Positions 24,019-33,019 are shown, numbered from the stretch's first letter. The stretch is DNA of 64,000 nt from Microtetraspora sp. NBRC 13810 (GCF_030268685.1 NZ_BSRQ01000003.1:62001-126000), one strand, 5' to 3'. Program-made: numbers and translations. The notes: a model not told the origin generated them from the letters alone.

Positions 24019-25476
24019 TCAGCGGCCCCGCCCGCGCGCGGTGAACCAGCCGGACAGGGCGCCGCCGCGGCCGGCGAGAAGGTCGCCGAGCGCGGCGCAG
24101 AGGGCGACCAGCACGAACGCGATCACCACGAGCAGCCCGCGTTCGAAGGCCACCGCCCAGTCGCCGCCGGTGCCGGCCACGGTGGCGAAGAACATCGAGC
24201 CCACCGCCGCGACGCCGACGGCGGTGCCGATCCGCTGCCCGGTCTGCAGGACGCCGGCCGCGCTGCCGCCGCCCTCCGGCGGGACCTCCGACAGGGTGAG
24301 CGTCTGGTTCGGCGAGATCACCAGGCCGCTGCCGAGCCCGGCCAGCAGCAGCGGCGCCGCGGTGGCCAGCGCGACGTGCTCGTCCGGCACCAGGCGCACC
24401 GCGACGAGGGTCGCGATCAGCCCGGCCGCCACGCAGACCAGGCCCGCCACGACCAGCGGCCGGCCGAACCGGGCGACGATCCGGCCGCCGACGAACGCGG
24501 CGATGGCCGACCCGACCGCGAACGGCGTGATCGACAGACCGGCGAGCAGCGGCGTGTAGCGCAGCCCGTTCTGCAGGTAGAGGGTGAAGCTGAAGAAGAT
24601 CCCGGAGAACCCGGCGAAGTAGAGCAGCGCGATCAGCGCGCCGAGGGCGTAGGAGCGCAGCCGGTAGAGCCGCAGGTCGATGACCGGCTGCTCGTGCCGC
24701 CGTTCCCAGCGCACGAAGATCCAGAGCACGGCGAGGCCGGCCGGGACGAGCAGCCACTTGGCGGCGCCGTGCCACTGCTGCTCCTGCACCAGGGGCAGCA
24801 GCAGGAGGACCACGCCGGCGCCGAGCAGCAGGATGCCGACCGGGTCGAGGCGCTCCCGCCCGCGGGTCTCGTCCGGCGGCGGGAGCAGCCGCCAGGCCAG
24901 CGGCAGCGCGACGAGGCCCACCGGCAGGTTGACGTAGAACACCCACCGCCATCCCTCCTGCGCTCCGGCGAGCGCGATGAGCGCGCCGCCGATGAGCGGC
25001 CCCGCCGCGGTGGCGATCCCGACCGTCGCCCCCAGCGCCCCGAAGGCGCGGCCCCGCTCGGCGCCGCGGAACAGCACCTGGATCACGCCGGCGATCTGCG
25101 GGTTCAGCAGCCCGCCCGCGGCGCCCTGGACGAGCCGGGCCACGACCAGCCAGGTGACGGTGGGGGCCAGCCCGGCGGCGGCGCTGGCCAGGGTGAAGAG
25201 CGCGAGCCCGGTCATGAAGACGCCGCGGCGGCCACGCGCGTCCCCCATCCGCCCGGCGGGCACCAGGGCGAGCCCGAAGGTCAGCGCGTAGCCGCTGAGG
25301 ATCCACTGGAGGGCGTCGGGGGAGGCGTCCAGTCCGGCCCGGATGGACGGCAGCGCCACGTTGACGATGCTGACGTCCAGCAGGGTCATGAACGCCGCGA
25401 CCAGGCACACCGCCAGGGCCCGCCAGCGCCGCCGGACGCATTCCTCCGTCTGCTCTTTGACCCGTTCCGAACGCAT
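24019..25476 (-). CDS. MFS transporter, DHA2 (14-helix drug:H+ antiporter) family
   Basis: The 485-residue protein has fourteen predicted helices, the usual number for DHA2. Motif A appears as GRMGDARGRRGVFM and motif C-like glycine and proline-rich segments as GATVGIATAAGPLIGG; LDVSIVNVALPSI is the family's first-helix signature (motif D1). Such proteins expel hydrophobic compounds using the proton gradient. No regulator of the TetR or MarR type is adjacent. The ATG at 25476 begins 53 bases after the dehydratase stop. The long frame upstream belongs to the antisense or alternative frame of that gene, not to this protein. Confidence 0.92.
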   Translation of the reverse strand: MRSERVKEQTEECVRRRWRALAVCLVAAFMTLLDVSIVNVALPSIRAGLDASPDALQWILSGYALTFGLALVPAGRMGDARGRRGVFMTGLALFTLASAAAGLAPTVTWLVVARLVQGAAGGLLNPQIAGVIQVLFRGAERGRAFGALGATVGIATAAGPLIGGALIALAGAQEGWRWVFYVNLPVGLVALPLAWRLLPPPDETRGRERLDPVGILLLGAGVVLLLLPLVQEQQWHGAAKWLLVPAGLAVLWIFVRWERRHEQPVIDLRLYRLRSYALGALIALLYFAGFSGIFFSFTLYLQNGLRYTPLLAGLSITPFAVGSAIAAFVGGRIVARFGRPLVVAGLVCVAAGLIATLVAVRLVPDEHVALATAAPLLLAGLGSGLVISPNQTLTLSEVPPEGGGSAAGVLQTGQRIGTAVGVAAVGSMFFATVAGTGGDWAVAFERGLLVVIAFVLVALCAALGDLLAGRGGALSGWFTARGRGR

Positions 25477-25529
25477 GTGGCTGCTTTGTCCGGCAATGAG
25501 GCGGTGAAACCCTTTCCCCGCGCCGCGCG

Positions 25530-27287
25530 CTAGTGGGAGTGCCTCGGTACGGCGTCGCCTCCGGCACCGGTGAGGAAGTCGAGGTCGGCGCCCTGGTCGG
25601 CCTGGAGCACGTGCGAGACGTACAGGCTCGCCCAGCCGCGGCCGGCGGGCGGGTCGGGGGCCCGCCAGTCCCGGGCGCGCTCGGCCAGCTCGGCCGGATC
25701 GACGACCAGGTCGAGCCGCCGGGCGGGCACGTCGAGCTCGATCACGTCGCCGGTGCGCACCAGGGCCAGGGGGCCGCCGACCGCCGCCTCGGGCGCGGTG
25801 TGCAGCACGCAGGTGCCGTACCCCGTGCCGCTCATCCGGGCGTCGGAGACCCGCACCATGTCGGTGACCCCCGCCTCCAGCAGCGCCTTGGGCATCGGCA
25901 TGTTGCCCACCTCGGGGAAGCCCGGGTAGCCGCGCGGGCCCGCGTTGCGCACGACGAGCACGGTCCCGGCGTCCACCGGCAGCTCCGGGTCCTCGCAGAC
26001 GGCGATGTAGTCCTCGACCCGGTCGAAGACCAGGGCGCGGCCCCGGTGGCGCAGCAGGTGCGGCGAGGCGGCGGAGACCTTGAGCACCGCGCCGCGCGGG
26101 GCGAGGCTGCCGCGCAGCACCACGGTGCCCGAGCCCGCCGGTTGGAAGGGGTTCTCGCGGGTGCGGATGACCTCCGGCCGCCAGCACCGCGCCTGCGCGA
26201 CGTTCTCGCCGACGGTGCGGCCGGTCACGGTGAGCGCCTCGCGGCGCAGCAGGGAGCCCAGCTCGCGCATGACGACGGGCAGCCCGCCCGCGTAGTAGAA
26301 GTCCTCCATCAGGAACCGGCCCGACGGCATGAGGTCCACCAGCACCGGCACGTCCCTGGCCAGCTCGTCGAAGTCGTCCAGGTCGAGCGGCACGCCGACG
26401 CGGCCGGCCAGCGCGAGCAGGTGGACGACGGCGTTGGTGGAGCCGCCGAGGGCCGCGTTGACCCGGATCGCGTTCTCGAAGGCGTCCCTGGTCAGGATCG
26501 CCGCGGGCCGCAGATCCTCCTTGACCATGTCCACGATGCGGCGGCCGGTCGCCTGGGCGAGGGCGTAACGGCGGGAGTCGACGGCCGGGATGGCGGCCGA
26601 GCCGGTGAGCTGCATGCCCAGCGCCTCGGCCAGGCAGGCCATGGTGGAGGCGGTGCCCATGGTCATGCAGTGCCCCCGGCTGCGCGACATGCAGGACTCG
26701 GCCTCGGCGAGGTCGGCGGCGGTGATCAGGCCGGCCCTGGCCTCCTCGCTCAGCCGCCACACGTCGGTGCCCGACCCGATGTCGGCGCCGCGGTATTTGC
26801 CGCTGAGCATCGGCCCGCCGGTCACCATGATCGTCGGCAGGCCGACGCTGGCCGCGCCCATGAGCTGGCCGGGGGTGGTCTTGTCGCAGCCGGTCAGCAG
26901 GACGACGCCGTCCAGCGGGTTGGCCCGGATCGTCTCCTCGATCTCCATGGCGAGGAGGTTGCGGAAGAGCATCGTGGTCGGCCGCATCAGCGTCTCGCCG
27001 AGTGACATGGTGGGGAACTCCAACGGCAGCCCGCCCGCCTGCCACACCCCGCGCTTGACCGCGTCGGCGACGTCGCGCAGGTGGGCGTTGCACGGCGTCA
27101 GCTCCGACCAGCTGTTCGCGATGCCGATCACCGGCCGCCCGTCGAACACCTCCGGCCCGAAGCCCTGGTTGAGCATCCACGAACGGTGGATGAACCCGTT
27201 GCGTCCCGCCGCGGCGAACCACTGCGCGCTGCGCGGCCCCTCGATGGAGTGATCTTCGCCCGGCTCCCGTGGATCCTCAGCTCCCAT
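25530..27287 (-). CDS. IlvD/Edd-family dehydratase, sugar-acid (pentonate) type
   Basis: Enzymes of this family remove water from dihydroxy acids using an Fe-S cluster and Mg. The three cluster cysteines are C66 (TPCNAH), C134 (GCDKTTPG) and C207 (HCMTMGTAS); K136 is probably the carbamylated lysine. The 585-residue length and the N-terminal GFIHRSWMLNQGF are characteristic of the L-arabonate/D-xylonate dehydratase branch, not of the dihydroxyacid dehydratase of valine synthesis. A role in oxidative pentose or aldonic-acid breakdown is likely, but no sugar dehydrogenase or aldolase lies nearby. The DHA2 exporter follows on the same strand. Confidence 0.88.
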   Translation of the reverse strand: MGAEDPREPGEDHSIEGPRSAQWFAAAGRNGFIHRSWMLNQGFGPEVFDGRPVIGIANSWSELTPCNAHLRDVADAVKRGVWQAGGLPLEFPTMSLGETLMRPTTMLFRNLLAMEIEETIRANPLDGVVLLTGCDKTTPGQLMGAASVGLPTIMVTGGPMLSGKYRGADIGSGTDVWRLSEEARAGLITAADLAEAESCMSRSRGHCMTMGTASTMACLAEALGMQLTGSAAIPAVDSRRYALAQATGRRIVDMVKEDLRPAAILTRDAFENAIRVNAALGGSTNAVVHLLALAGRVGVPLDLDDFDELARDVPVLVDLMPSGRFLMEDFYYAGGLPVVMRELGSLLRREALTVTGRTVGENVAQARCWRPEVIRTRENPFQPAGSGTVVLRGSLAPRGAVLKVSAASPHLLRHRGRALVFDRVEDYIAVCEDPELPVDAGTVLVVRNAGPRGYPGFPEVGNMPMPKALLEAGVTDMVRVSDARMSGTGYGTCVLHTAPEAAVGGPLALVRTGDVIELDVPARRLDLVVDPAELAERARDWRAPDPPAGRGWASLYVSHVLQADQGADLDFLTGAGGDAVPRHSH

Positions 27288-27720
27288 GGGGGCAGTTTAG
27301 GCAGGTTCGACCGATTCGATCACCCCCCTGGGGGACTCCGGCCGAAGATGCCAGCGCGGGCGGGCGACGGCCCAGCTCCGCCGCCCGCCCCGCCGACCTG
27401 TGACTGGAACGGCCGATCCCGACCCAATTCGGAAAGCGCTATCCACGGAATCGGAGAATCAAAGTCCGAGCCCCGGACGAGTTCGACCCGTTCGCATCGT
27501 CCCGAAGCTTATCGGCGCATCCTTGCCGGCACCTTGCAGGCCCCGTGACAATGCCGCGTCACCAGCACGACCACCCGCTCCGATCCGGACGACCGGGCAG
27601 CGACCGGGACACCCGGCATTTTCTTTCCGAATGGCGATCACTGCGGCCGAGAATTCGTCACCTTTCCCACTCCCGCTTTTATCAGCCATTCCCTATTATC
27701 GCCTCAGGGGTGGGAGAAAT
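27288..27720. other. 433-base divergent region
   Basis: It separates the minus-strand dehydratase from the plus-strand unknown gene at 27721. A C/G-run palindrome (ACCCCCCTGGGGGA, 27322-27335) lies 35 bases from the dehydratase start. A TATTAT -10-like hexamer lies near the other end. The frame of the 27721 gene is open back to 27400, but that part has no ribosome-binding site and an unusual composition. Confidence 0.5.
27694..27699 (+). promoter_or_regulatory. -10-like hexamer TATTAT
   Basis: It stands 21 bases upstream of the ATG at 27721, with the ribosome-binding site GGGTGGGAGA between. No good -35 is visible at 17 bases. Confidence 0.4.
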
Positions 27721-29361
27721 ATGAACGGTCACGATCTACATGCCCGTGCCGATCCGGCGGCGGGATCACGGCAGGCGTTCACCGCCGTGCCCGCGGGCCC
27801 GGCCCCGGCGCGGCCGGTCCTCGGCGGTGAGCTGCGGCCGGTGGTCGCGGGCGTGCCGGCCGAGGTCGCGCTGCTGCTCGCGCTCGGCTGCCCGATCGAG
27901 GTCGTGCCGGGCCTTCCGGCGGGGGTCCTGCCCCGCCTCCCGGCGGCGGACCTCCGCCGCCCGACCGAGGTGGCGGAGCGCCGCCGCCCGACCGAGGTGA
28001 TCGACGAGATGCCGCGCACGACGCCCCCCGCCCACGACCACGTCCTCGTGTGCGCCCGCGCCGAGACGCTCACCGGCCGTTTCACGCTGGACGCCCGGGT
28101 GCTCTTCCCCCAGGGCACGCCCACGGTCCGCACCCTGGAGGTGTACGGCCCGCCGTACGGCCCGGACGACGCGGAGATCCACGTCACTCTGCCGATCATG
28201 AAGCGGGTCGGGCCGCGCCCTGCCGGCTGGGAGGTCGTCCGGCTGCTCCACGCGAGGGTACGGCCGGGCGCCAGGATCCGCGTCGAGGTCGCCCTCACAT
28301 CCGGCGGAGAGATCACCGCCCGGCTGCGCACGGACTCCGCCGAAGCGCCCCTGGCGGGAGGAACGCCTTTCACGACGGGACCCGCCGTCATGGAAGAACC
28401 CGCCCTCGCGGAACGGCCCGCTGCCGGAGAGAGGGAAGAACCCGCCGTCCTGGAACGGCGCGCTGCCGGGGAGAAGGAGGAACCCGCCCTCGCGGAACGG
28501 CGCGCTGCCGGGGAGGGGGCGGGGGCCGAGTGGGTCCGGTCGCTGGAGCGGCTGGCTCGGGCGCGGCTGCCGTTGCCGCTGGACCTGGCGATCCTGGCGG
28601 AGGCCGGCGGCGATCGGAGGACGGAGCGCGTCGCGCGGTTGCTGGAGCTGATCGACGAGGTGGCGGGCGACCGGCCGGTGGGCGCGCTGCGGGTCGCGGT
28701 GGTCGGTTACCGGGAGGGCGGCCCACCGGCGGGTGGGCGGGCCGCCGTCGTCCAGCCGTTCACCGGGCCGGAGGAGGCCAAGCGCCGACTGCTGGCCTTC
28801 GGGACCGCCGAGACCGGTACGACCGCCGGGGCGGACGAGGCGGGCAGGGCGGCAGGCGGCGCCGGGGCGAGGGTTCCCGGCGATGCCGGAGGGGCTGTCG
28901 AAGGCGACGGGGTGGAGACGAGGGACTCGGGTTCCAAGGTGCACGGCCTGGTGGACGGGCTGGGCGCGTTGCCGGATCTCGGATGGCGGAACAGGGGCGA
29001 GTACGCCGTGGTGGTGGCCGCGGAGCGGATGCCGGTGGCTTCCGATGCCACCGGGGGGCCTGCACCGGACGGGCGGGACTGGCGGCGGGTGCGCCGGGAT
29101 CTCGAGCTCAGGCTGGGCAGATCGTGGGTGGCCGGCATCCTGCTGCTGGAGCGGCCGGAACCGATCCCGGGGCCGCACACCGGCCGCCGGGCCGTCGAAG
29201 GAGCCGAACGCGCCCTGCTGGCCGTCGCCGACGCCGGATGGCAGCGCTTCTCCGCCGCCGACCCGGACGCCACCGGCGAGATCGCCATCAGGCTGGCCCC
29301 CTTGGACGTCCCGCACCCGGCCCCGTTCCCGCTGACCGAACCGCTCACCGGCGACCTCTGA
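27721..29361 (+). CDS. 546-residue protein of unknown function with internal repeats and a possible degenerate vWA-like domain
   Basis: The ATG at 27721 has GGGTGGGAGA just upstream. I do not recognise the family. In order: an N-terminal Ala/Pro/Arg-rich region with two RRPTEV repeats (about residues 80-97); a beta-rich domain at about 105-215 (VLVCARAETLTGRFTLDA, EIHVTLPIMKRVG); three tandem 14-residue acidic repeats of the form EEPALAERRAAGEK (225-266); and a C-terminal alpha/beta domain from about 275, where LPLDLAILAEAGGD and ALRVAVVGYREGG recall strand-helix elements of von Willebrand A domains but lack the metal-binding DxSxS. No signal or membrane helix is seen, so a cytoplasmic scaffold or regulatory protein is plausible. 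Confidence 0.65.
   Translation: MNGHDLHARADPAAGSRQAFTAVPAGPAPARPVLGGELRPVVAGVPAEVALLLALGCPIEVVPGLPAGVLPRLPAADLRRPTEVAERRRPTEVIDEMPRTTPPAHDHVLVCARAETLTGRFTLDARVLFPQGTPTVRTLEVYGPPYGPDDAEIHVTLPIMKRVGPRPAGWEVVRLLHARVRPGARIRVEVALTSGGEITARLRTDSAEAPLAGGTPFTTGPAVMEEPALAERPAAGEREEPAVLERRAAGEKEEPALAERRAAGEGAGAEWVRSLERLARARLPLPLDLAILAEAGGDRRTERVARLLELIDEVAGDRPVGALRVAVVGYREGGPPAGGRAAVVQPFTGPEEAKRRLLAFGTAETGTTAGADEAGRAAGGAGARVPGDAGGAVEGDGVETRDSGSKVHGLVDGLGALPDLGWRNRGEYAVVVAAERMPVASDATGGPAPDGRDWRRVRRDLELRLGRSWVAGILLLERPEPIPGPHTGRRAVEGAERALLAVADAGWQRFSAADPDATGEIAIRLAPLDVPHPAPFPLTEPLTGDL
28393..28518 (+). repeat. Three in-frame 42-bp tandem repeats
   Basis: Units start at 28393, 28435 and 28477 and encode EEPALAERPAAGER, EEPAVLERRAAGEK and EEPALAERRAAGEG. 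The low divergence suggests recent expansion, and copy number may vary between strains. Confidence 0.9.
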
Positions 29362-29754
29362 CCGGCGGCCCGTCGTCGGCCTGGCGGAGTCACCGGCCCT
29401 TCCGCGAGGCGCAGCGTCCGCACCGGCCCTTCCACAGCACAACGTCCACGAGGCGCAGTCTCCGCACCGGCCCCTCCGCAGCACAGCGTCCACGAGGCGC
29501 AGTGTCCGCACCGGCCCCTCTCATGACGCGGGCCAGTTCCTCCGCCCCGGTCCTCCCCCGGCGCGGACCAGGCTCTCTTCCCGGTGGCGACGTTCGTGTG
29601 GCGCTGGTCCCGTGGCGTGGAGTTTTCAGGGATCGTTCCCGCTGTGTGAGCGTGTGACCAGGTGTGTGGAGCCGGGCGGCTGAGGGGGCCGTTTGCACCG
29701 GCGGGCTTCAGCGGGGACGATCACGTCATCAATGATCCCTGAGGGAGGGCCGGG
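29362..29754 (+). other. 393-base gap without a supported gene
   Basis: It contains the 44-bp tandem array at 29391-29520. The remainder has no plausible ribosome-binding site until GAGGGAGGG before the gene at 29755. I see no clear promoter. Confidence 0.6.
29391..29520. repeat. 44-bp tandem repeat, about three copies
   Basis: Anchored on CGAGGCGCAG, units begin at 29405, 29449 and 29493, exactly 44 bases apart, each followed by TCCGCACCGGCCC. A partial unit precedes at 29391-29404. Three or four bases differ between units. It lies wholly in intergenic DNA 30 bases after the 27721 gene. Confidence 0.9.
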
Positions 29755-31644
29755 ATGACGGCACCGGATCGCAGGGCGTGGCCCGGCGCGGCGTTCGGGA
29801 CGAGGCGGGTCGCGCTGGCCGGGGTACTGGCGTTCGGCGTGGGGGTCGTCGTCCTGGCCGGGGTGCTGCTGGCCGGCGGCGGGGCGCCGCAGCCGATGGC
29901 GGAGGGGCTGCCGGACGCCGGGCCGATCACCGGCTGGGGGCTTCCGCTGGTCCGGTTCGCCTATGACCTGTGCGCGATCGCGACCGTGGGCGCGCTGGTC
30001 ACAGGGGTGGTGCTGACGCCGCGGGACACGCCGGAGAGGACGGCCTGCCTGCACGCCGCCGCCGGGTGGGCGCTGGGCTGGACGCTGTGCGGCGTCGCGA
30101 CCTACCTGCTGACGATCTCCAGCCTGGTCGGGACGCCGCCCGGCGAGGTGCTGGCGGACCCGTCCCTGCTGACGTTCGGCGCCACCTTCCCCGAGACGCA
30201 GGCCGTGCTCTTCGCGCTGGCCGCGGCCGTGGTGGTGGCGTCCGGCGCGCGGACCTTCCCCGGCTGGACGCTGCTCGTGGCGGCCGTGCTGGGGCTGCTG
30301 CCGCCCGTCTACGCCGGGCACGCCGCCTCCTCGGGCGACCACGAGATGGCGATCTCGGGGCTGACGCTGCACCTGGTCGCGGTCGCCGTCTGGGTCGGCG
30401 GCCTGGCCGCGGTGCTGCTCCACTTCCGCCGGTCGGACCGGCTGACCACCGTGCTCCCCCGGTTCAGCACACTCGCCCTGGTCTGCTTCGCGGGCGTCGC
30501 CGTGTCGGGGGTGGCGAGCGCGTGGGTCAGGCTGGGCTCGGTGGCCGATCTGTGGCAGACGCCGTACGGGCTCGTCGTGGTGGCCAAGGCGGGCGTGCTC
30601 GCGGCGCTCGGCGCGTTCGGCTGGGCACACCGCCGGCGCACCGTCGCGGGGATCGGCGAACGGCCGGTCCGGCACACGTTCCTGCGGCTGGCCGCCGGAG
30701 AGGCGGTGGTCATGGCGGCGGCCGTGGCGCTGGCGGTCGGGCTGTCGCGCACGCCGCCGCCGGTGCTGGAGGGCGGCGGGCACGGTCACGGCGCGCTCGG
30801 CTTCGAACTGGCGCCCTTCTCGCTCGCCGCCCTGGTCACGGAGATCCGGCCGGACCCGCTGGTGCTGTTCGTCCTGGCGGTTCCGGCGGCCGGCTACCTG
30901 GTGGGACTGCGCAGGCTGGCCCGCGACGGCGTGCCCTGGCCGCCCGGCCGTACGCTCGCGTGGTTCGCCGGGCTGGCGGTGCTGGCGCTGGTGCTGCTGT
31001 GCGGGGCCGGCGGTTACGCGCGGGCGATGCTGGCCGTGCACGCCGTGCAGTACGCCGTGCTCGGCGTGGTGGCGCCGCTGCTGCTGGCCTTCGGCGCGCC
31101 GCTCACGCTGGCCGCCCAGGCGACCTCGCCCCGCTCTCAGTACGGTGACGCCGCCACCGCCGTGCTGGACGGGCGGCTCGCCGCGCGGATCACCCATCCG
31201 GCCGTGCTGGCGGTGCTGTACGCGGCGCCGTTCGCCCTGTTGTACGGCACCGGCTGGCTGACGCTGTCGGCGTCGGGCCACGCCTACCACCTGATCAACC
31301 AGGCGGTCTTCCTCGGTGCCGGGCTGTTGTGCGCGTGGGTGCTGGCCGGGGTGGATCCGCTGCCGCGGCCGGTCACCTGGACGACGCGCGCGGCGCTGCT
31401 GGCGCTGGTCGCCGCCGTGCAGGTCGCCGTCGGCCTGCTGCTGCTGGCCGGGCCGCCGCTCGCGACCGGCTGGTTCTTCCTGGCGGCGCCGCCCGGCTAC
31501 GCCGACCTGGCCGCCGGGCAGCGGACGGCGGGCCTGGTGTTCCTCGTGCTGCCGACGGCGGCGCTGGCCGTGCCCGCCGTACGGCTGGCGCGGTGGCGGC
31601 GTTCCGCCCGGCGGACGGCGGCGGCGCGGGACAGCCGGGTGTGA
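29755..31644 (+). CDS. CopD-CtaG fusion membrane protein (copper handling / oxidase assembly)
   Basis: The 629-residue protein has about fourteen helices. The N-terminal half (about 50-330) is a CopD/YcnJ-type copper-resistance domain (VYAGHAASSGDHEMAISGL, LHLVAVAVWVGGLAAVLL); the C-terminal half (about 365-600) is the caa3-type CtaG domain (AVHAVQYAVLGVVAPLLLAF, HAYHLINQAVFL). Histidines in these helices are the expected copper ligands. This fusion is common in actinobacteria and is thought to import or deliver copper for cytochrome oxidase. GAGGGAGGG precedes the ATG at 29755. The CopC gene two positions downstream supports a copper role. Confidence 0.9.
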   Translation: MTAPDRRAWPGAAFGTRRVALAGVLAFGVGVVVLAGVLLAGGGAPQPMAEGLPDAGPITGWGLPLVRFAYDLCAIATVGALVTGVVLTPRDTPERTACLHAAAGWALGWTLCGVATYLLTISSLVGTPPGEVLADPSLLTFGATFPETQAVLFALAAAVVVASGARTFPGWTLLVAAVLGLLPPVYAGHAASSGDHEMAISGLTLHLVAVAVWVGGLAAVLLHFRRSDRLTTVLPRFSTLALVCFAGVAVSGVASAWVRLGSVADLWQTPYGLVVVAKAGVLAALGAFGWAHRRRTVAGIGERPVRHTFLRLAAGEAVVMAAAVALAVGLSRTPPPVLEGGGHGHGALGFELAPFSLAALVTEIRPDPLVLFVLAVPAAGYLVGLRRLARDGVPWPPGRTLAWFAGLAVLALVLLCGAGGYARAMLAVHAVQYAVLGVVAPLLLAFGAPLTLAAQATSPRSQYGDAATAVLDGRLAARITHPAVLAVLYAAPFALLYGTGWLTLSASGHAYHLINQAVFLGAGLLCAWVLAGVDPLPRPVTWTTRAALLALVAAVQVAVGLLLLAGPPLATGWFFLAAPPGYADLAAGQRTAGLVFLVLPTAALAVPAVRLARWRRSARRTAAARDSRV

Positions 31645-31708
31645 CATGTCGATCGTCCCGTGGCGCGGGCGCTTTTCTCCGGGGCGCGCTGCTGGAAGGA
31701 TGGGGGCC

Positions 31709-32269
31709 GTGTCCCGTGGCCCGTCAGCGTTCCGCCTGCTGCGGGCCGTCGTCTTCGCGACGGTGTGCGTCGCGATCTCGGCGGGCGGGCATCTGCTGGC
31801 CGGCGGCGGCCCGATCCGGCTCGGCGTCGGCGTGCTCGCCGCGGCGGGCGCGTTCGGCCTGGCCTACGCGCTCAACGGCCGTGACCGGGGCCCCGAGGTC
31901 GTCCTGCCCGCCACGATGGCCACGCAGCTCCTGCTGCACGAGCTCTTCTCCTGGCACGCCCCCGCTCCCCCGGCTCAGCTGACCGGCGGGCACGCGCACC
32001 CGGGCGTGGGCATGGCGCTGATCCACGTGGTGGTGGGCCTGCTGACCGGCTGGTGGCTCTACCGGGGTGACAGCGCCCTGTGGCTGCTGGTCCGGGTGTA
32101 CGGCGTGCCGCCGCTGCGGGTGAGGCCGCCGCTCGCCGTGCCGCCGGCTCAGGCGCCGCCGCGGGTGCGGCGGGCCGGCGCGGGCGCGGAGCCGCCGCGG
32201 CTGTGCGGCCGGGTGATCCCGCCGGCGGCGTACCGGCGCGGCCCGCCCGAGGGGGTCCGCGCCGCCTGA
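31709..32269 (+). CDS. Small multipass membrane protein of the copper block, unknown function
   Basis: The predicted 186-residue product has four hydrophobic segments in the first 125 residues and a Pro/Arg-rich cytosolic-looking tail. Histidines occur near or between helices (GGHLL, LLLHELFSWHAP, GGHAHPG, ALIHVVVG), which could bind copper or haem. It lies between the CopD-CtaG gene and copC on the same strand, so a copper role is a contextual inference. I start at GTG 31709, eight bases after GGAAGGA; in-frame ATGs at 31646 and 31700 are alternatives. Confidence 0.65.
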   Translation: MSRGPSAFRLLRAVVFATVCVAISAGGHLLAGGGPIRLGVGVLAAAGAFGLAYALNGRDRGPEVVLPATMATQLLLHELFSWHAPAPPAQLTGGHAHPGVGMALIHVVVGLLTGWWLYRGDSALWLLVRVYGVPPLRVRPPLAVPPAQAPPRVRRAGAGAEPPRLCGRVIPPAAYRRGPPEGVRAA

Positions 32270-32304
32270 GGTCCCGGAGGGGCCGCGGGCGGGCGCGCCG
32301 GATC

Positions 32305-32324
32305 CGCTCCGCCCGCGCGGAGCG
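32305..32324 (+). terminator. 8-bp stem hairpin between the small membrane gene and copC
   Basis: CGCTCCGC at 32305-32312 pairs with GCGGAGCG at 32317-32324 around CCGC. It may end the upstream transcript or attenuate copC. Confidence 0.45.
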
Positions 32325-32357
32325 CGCCCTCGTCCACGCCCGACACCGGAGTCCGTC

Positions 32358-32984
32358 ATGACATCCCTGCCCCGTCCCGTCGGCAGGACGGTCCTCACCG
32401 CCCTGCTCTGCGCCCTCTTCTTCACCCTGGGCACGCCCGCCGCCCTCGCCCACGACCGGCTGAAGAGCAGTTCCCCCGGCAAGAACGCCAAGGTCGAGTC
32501 CGTCGAGCGGATCGAGCTCGACTTCACCGCGAGCATCAGGCTCGCCACGATCGTGCTCCACGACGCGGACGGCGAGCGCGTCACCGTCGGCAAGCCGGAG
32601 GCCGACGGCACCAAGGTGACCGCCGAGGTCTCCGAGCCGCTGACGGCCGGCAAGTACGTGATCGCCTGGCGGGTCGTCTCCTCCGACGGCCACCCGATCA
32701 CCGGCGAGATCCCGTTCACCGTGACCGGTTCGCCCACTCCGACGCCTTCGCCGTCGCCTTCCGTGCCGGAGACCGCCGATCCGTCCGCCGCGCCGGCCGG
32801 GTCCGCCGCGCCTCCCGCGCCGCCCGCCTCGATCGCCCCGGATCCGGCGTCGGGCGCGGAGGCTCCCGCGGCGGACTCCGGCGCGCCCGGGTGGATCTGG
32901 GCCGGGGTCGTCGCCCTGCTGGCGATCGGCGCGGGCGTCTGGGCCCGCACGTCTCGCCGGAACCGGCGCGCGCCCGCGGAGTGA
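32358..32984 (+). CDS. CopC-domain copper-binding protein with C-terminal membrane anchor
   Basis: The 208-residue precursor has a signal peptide ending LAHDRL-like after PAALA, so that H32 would become the mature N-terminus, and D110 and H112 in SSDGHPITGE. N-terminal His plus a D-x-H pair is the Cu(II) site of CopC proteins. The CopC beta barrel covers about 32-123. A Pro/Ser/Thr/Ala-rich wall-spanning linker follows, then one membrane helix (WIWAGVVALLAIGAGVW) and a basic tail, so the domain is tethered outside the cell membrane. It probably hands copper to the CopD-CtaG protein encoded two genes upstream. Confidence 0.93.
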   Translation: MTSLPRPVGRTVLTALLCALFFTLGTPAALAHDRLKSSSPGKNAKVESVERIELDFTASIRLATIVLHDADGERVTVGKPEADGTKVTAEVSEPLTAGKYVIAWRVVSSDGHPITGEIPFTVTGSPTPTPSPSPSVPETADPSAAPAGSAAPPAPPASIAPDPASGAEAPAADSGAPGWIWAGVVALLAIGAGVWARTSRRNRRAPAE

Positions 32985-32989
32985 GCGTT

Positions 32990-33019
32990 CCTCCGCTCCG
33001 GGCCGGCCCGGGGCGGAGG
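32990..33019 (+). terminator. Strong GC hairpin after copC
   Basis: CCTCCGC at 32990-32996 pairs with GCGGAGG at 33013-33019, with a further self-complementary CCGGGCCGGCCCGG inside. It begins six bases after the copC stop. Confidence 0.7.

Noticed and set aside
24019-27222. A single 1067-residue minus-strand protein joining the DHA2 exporter to an upstream extension
   Set aside because: The upstream 580 residues are an out-of-frame reading of the dehydratase gene; the exporter's family start is at 25476.
29391-29520. CRISPR array at the 44-bp repeat
   Set aside because: Repeats abut directly without unique spacers and no cas gene is present; it is a tandem minisatellite.
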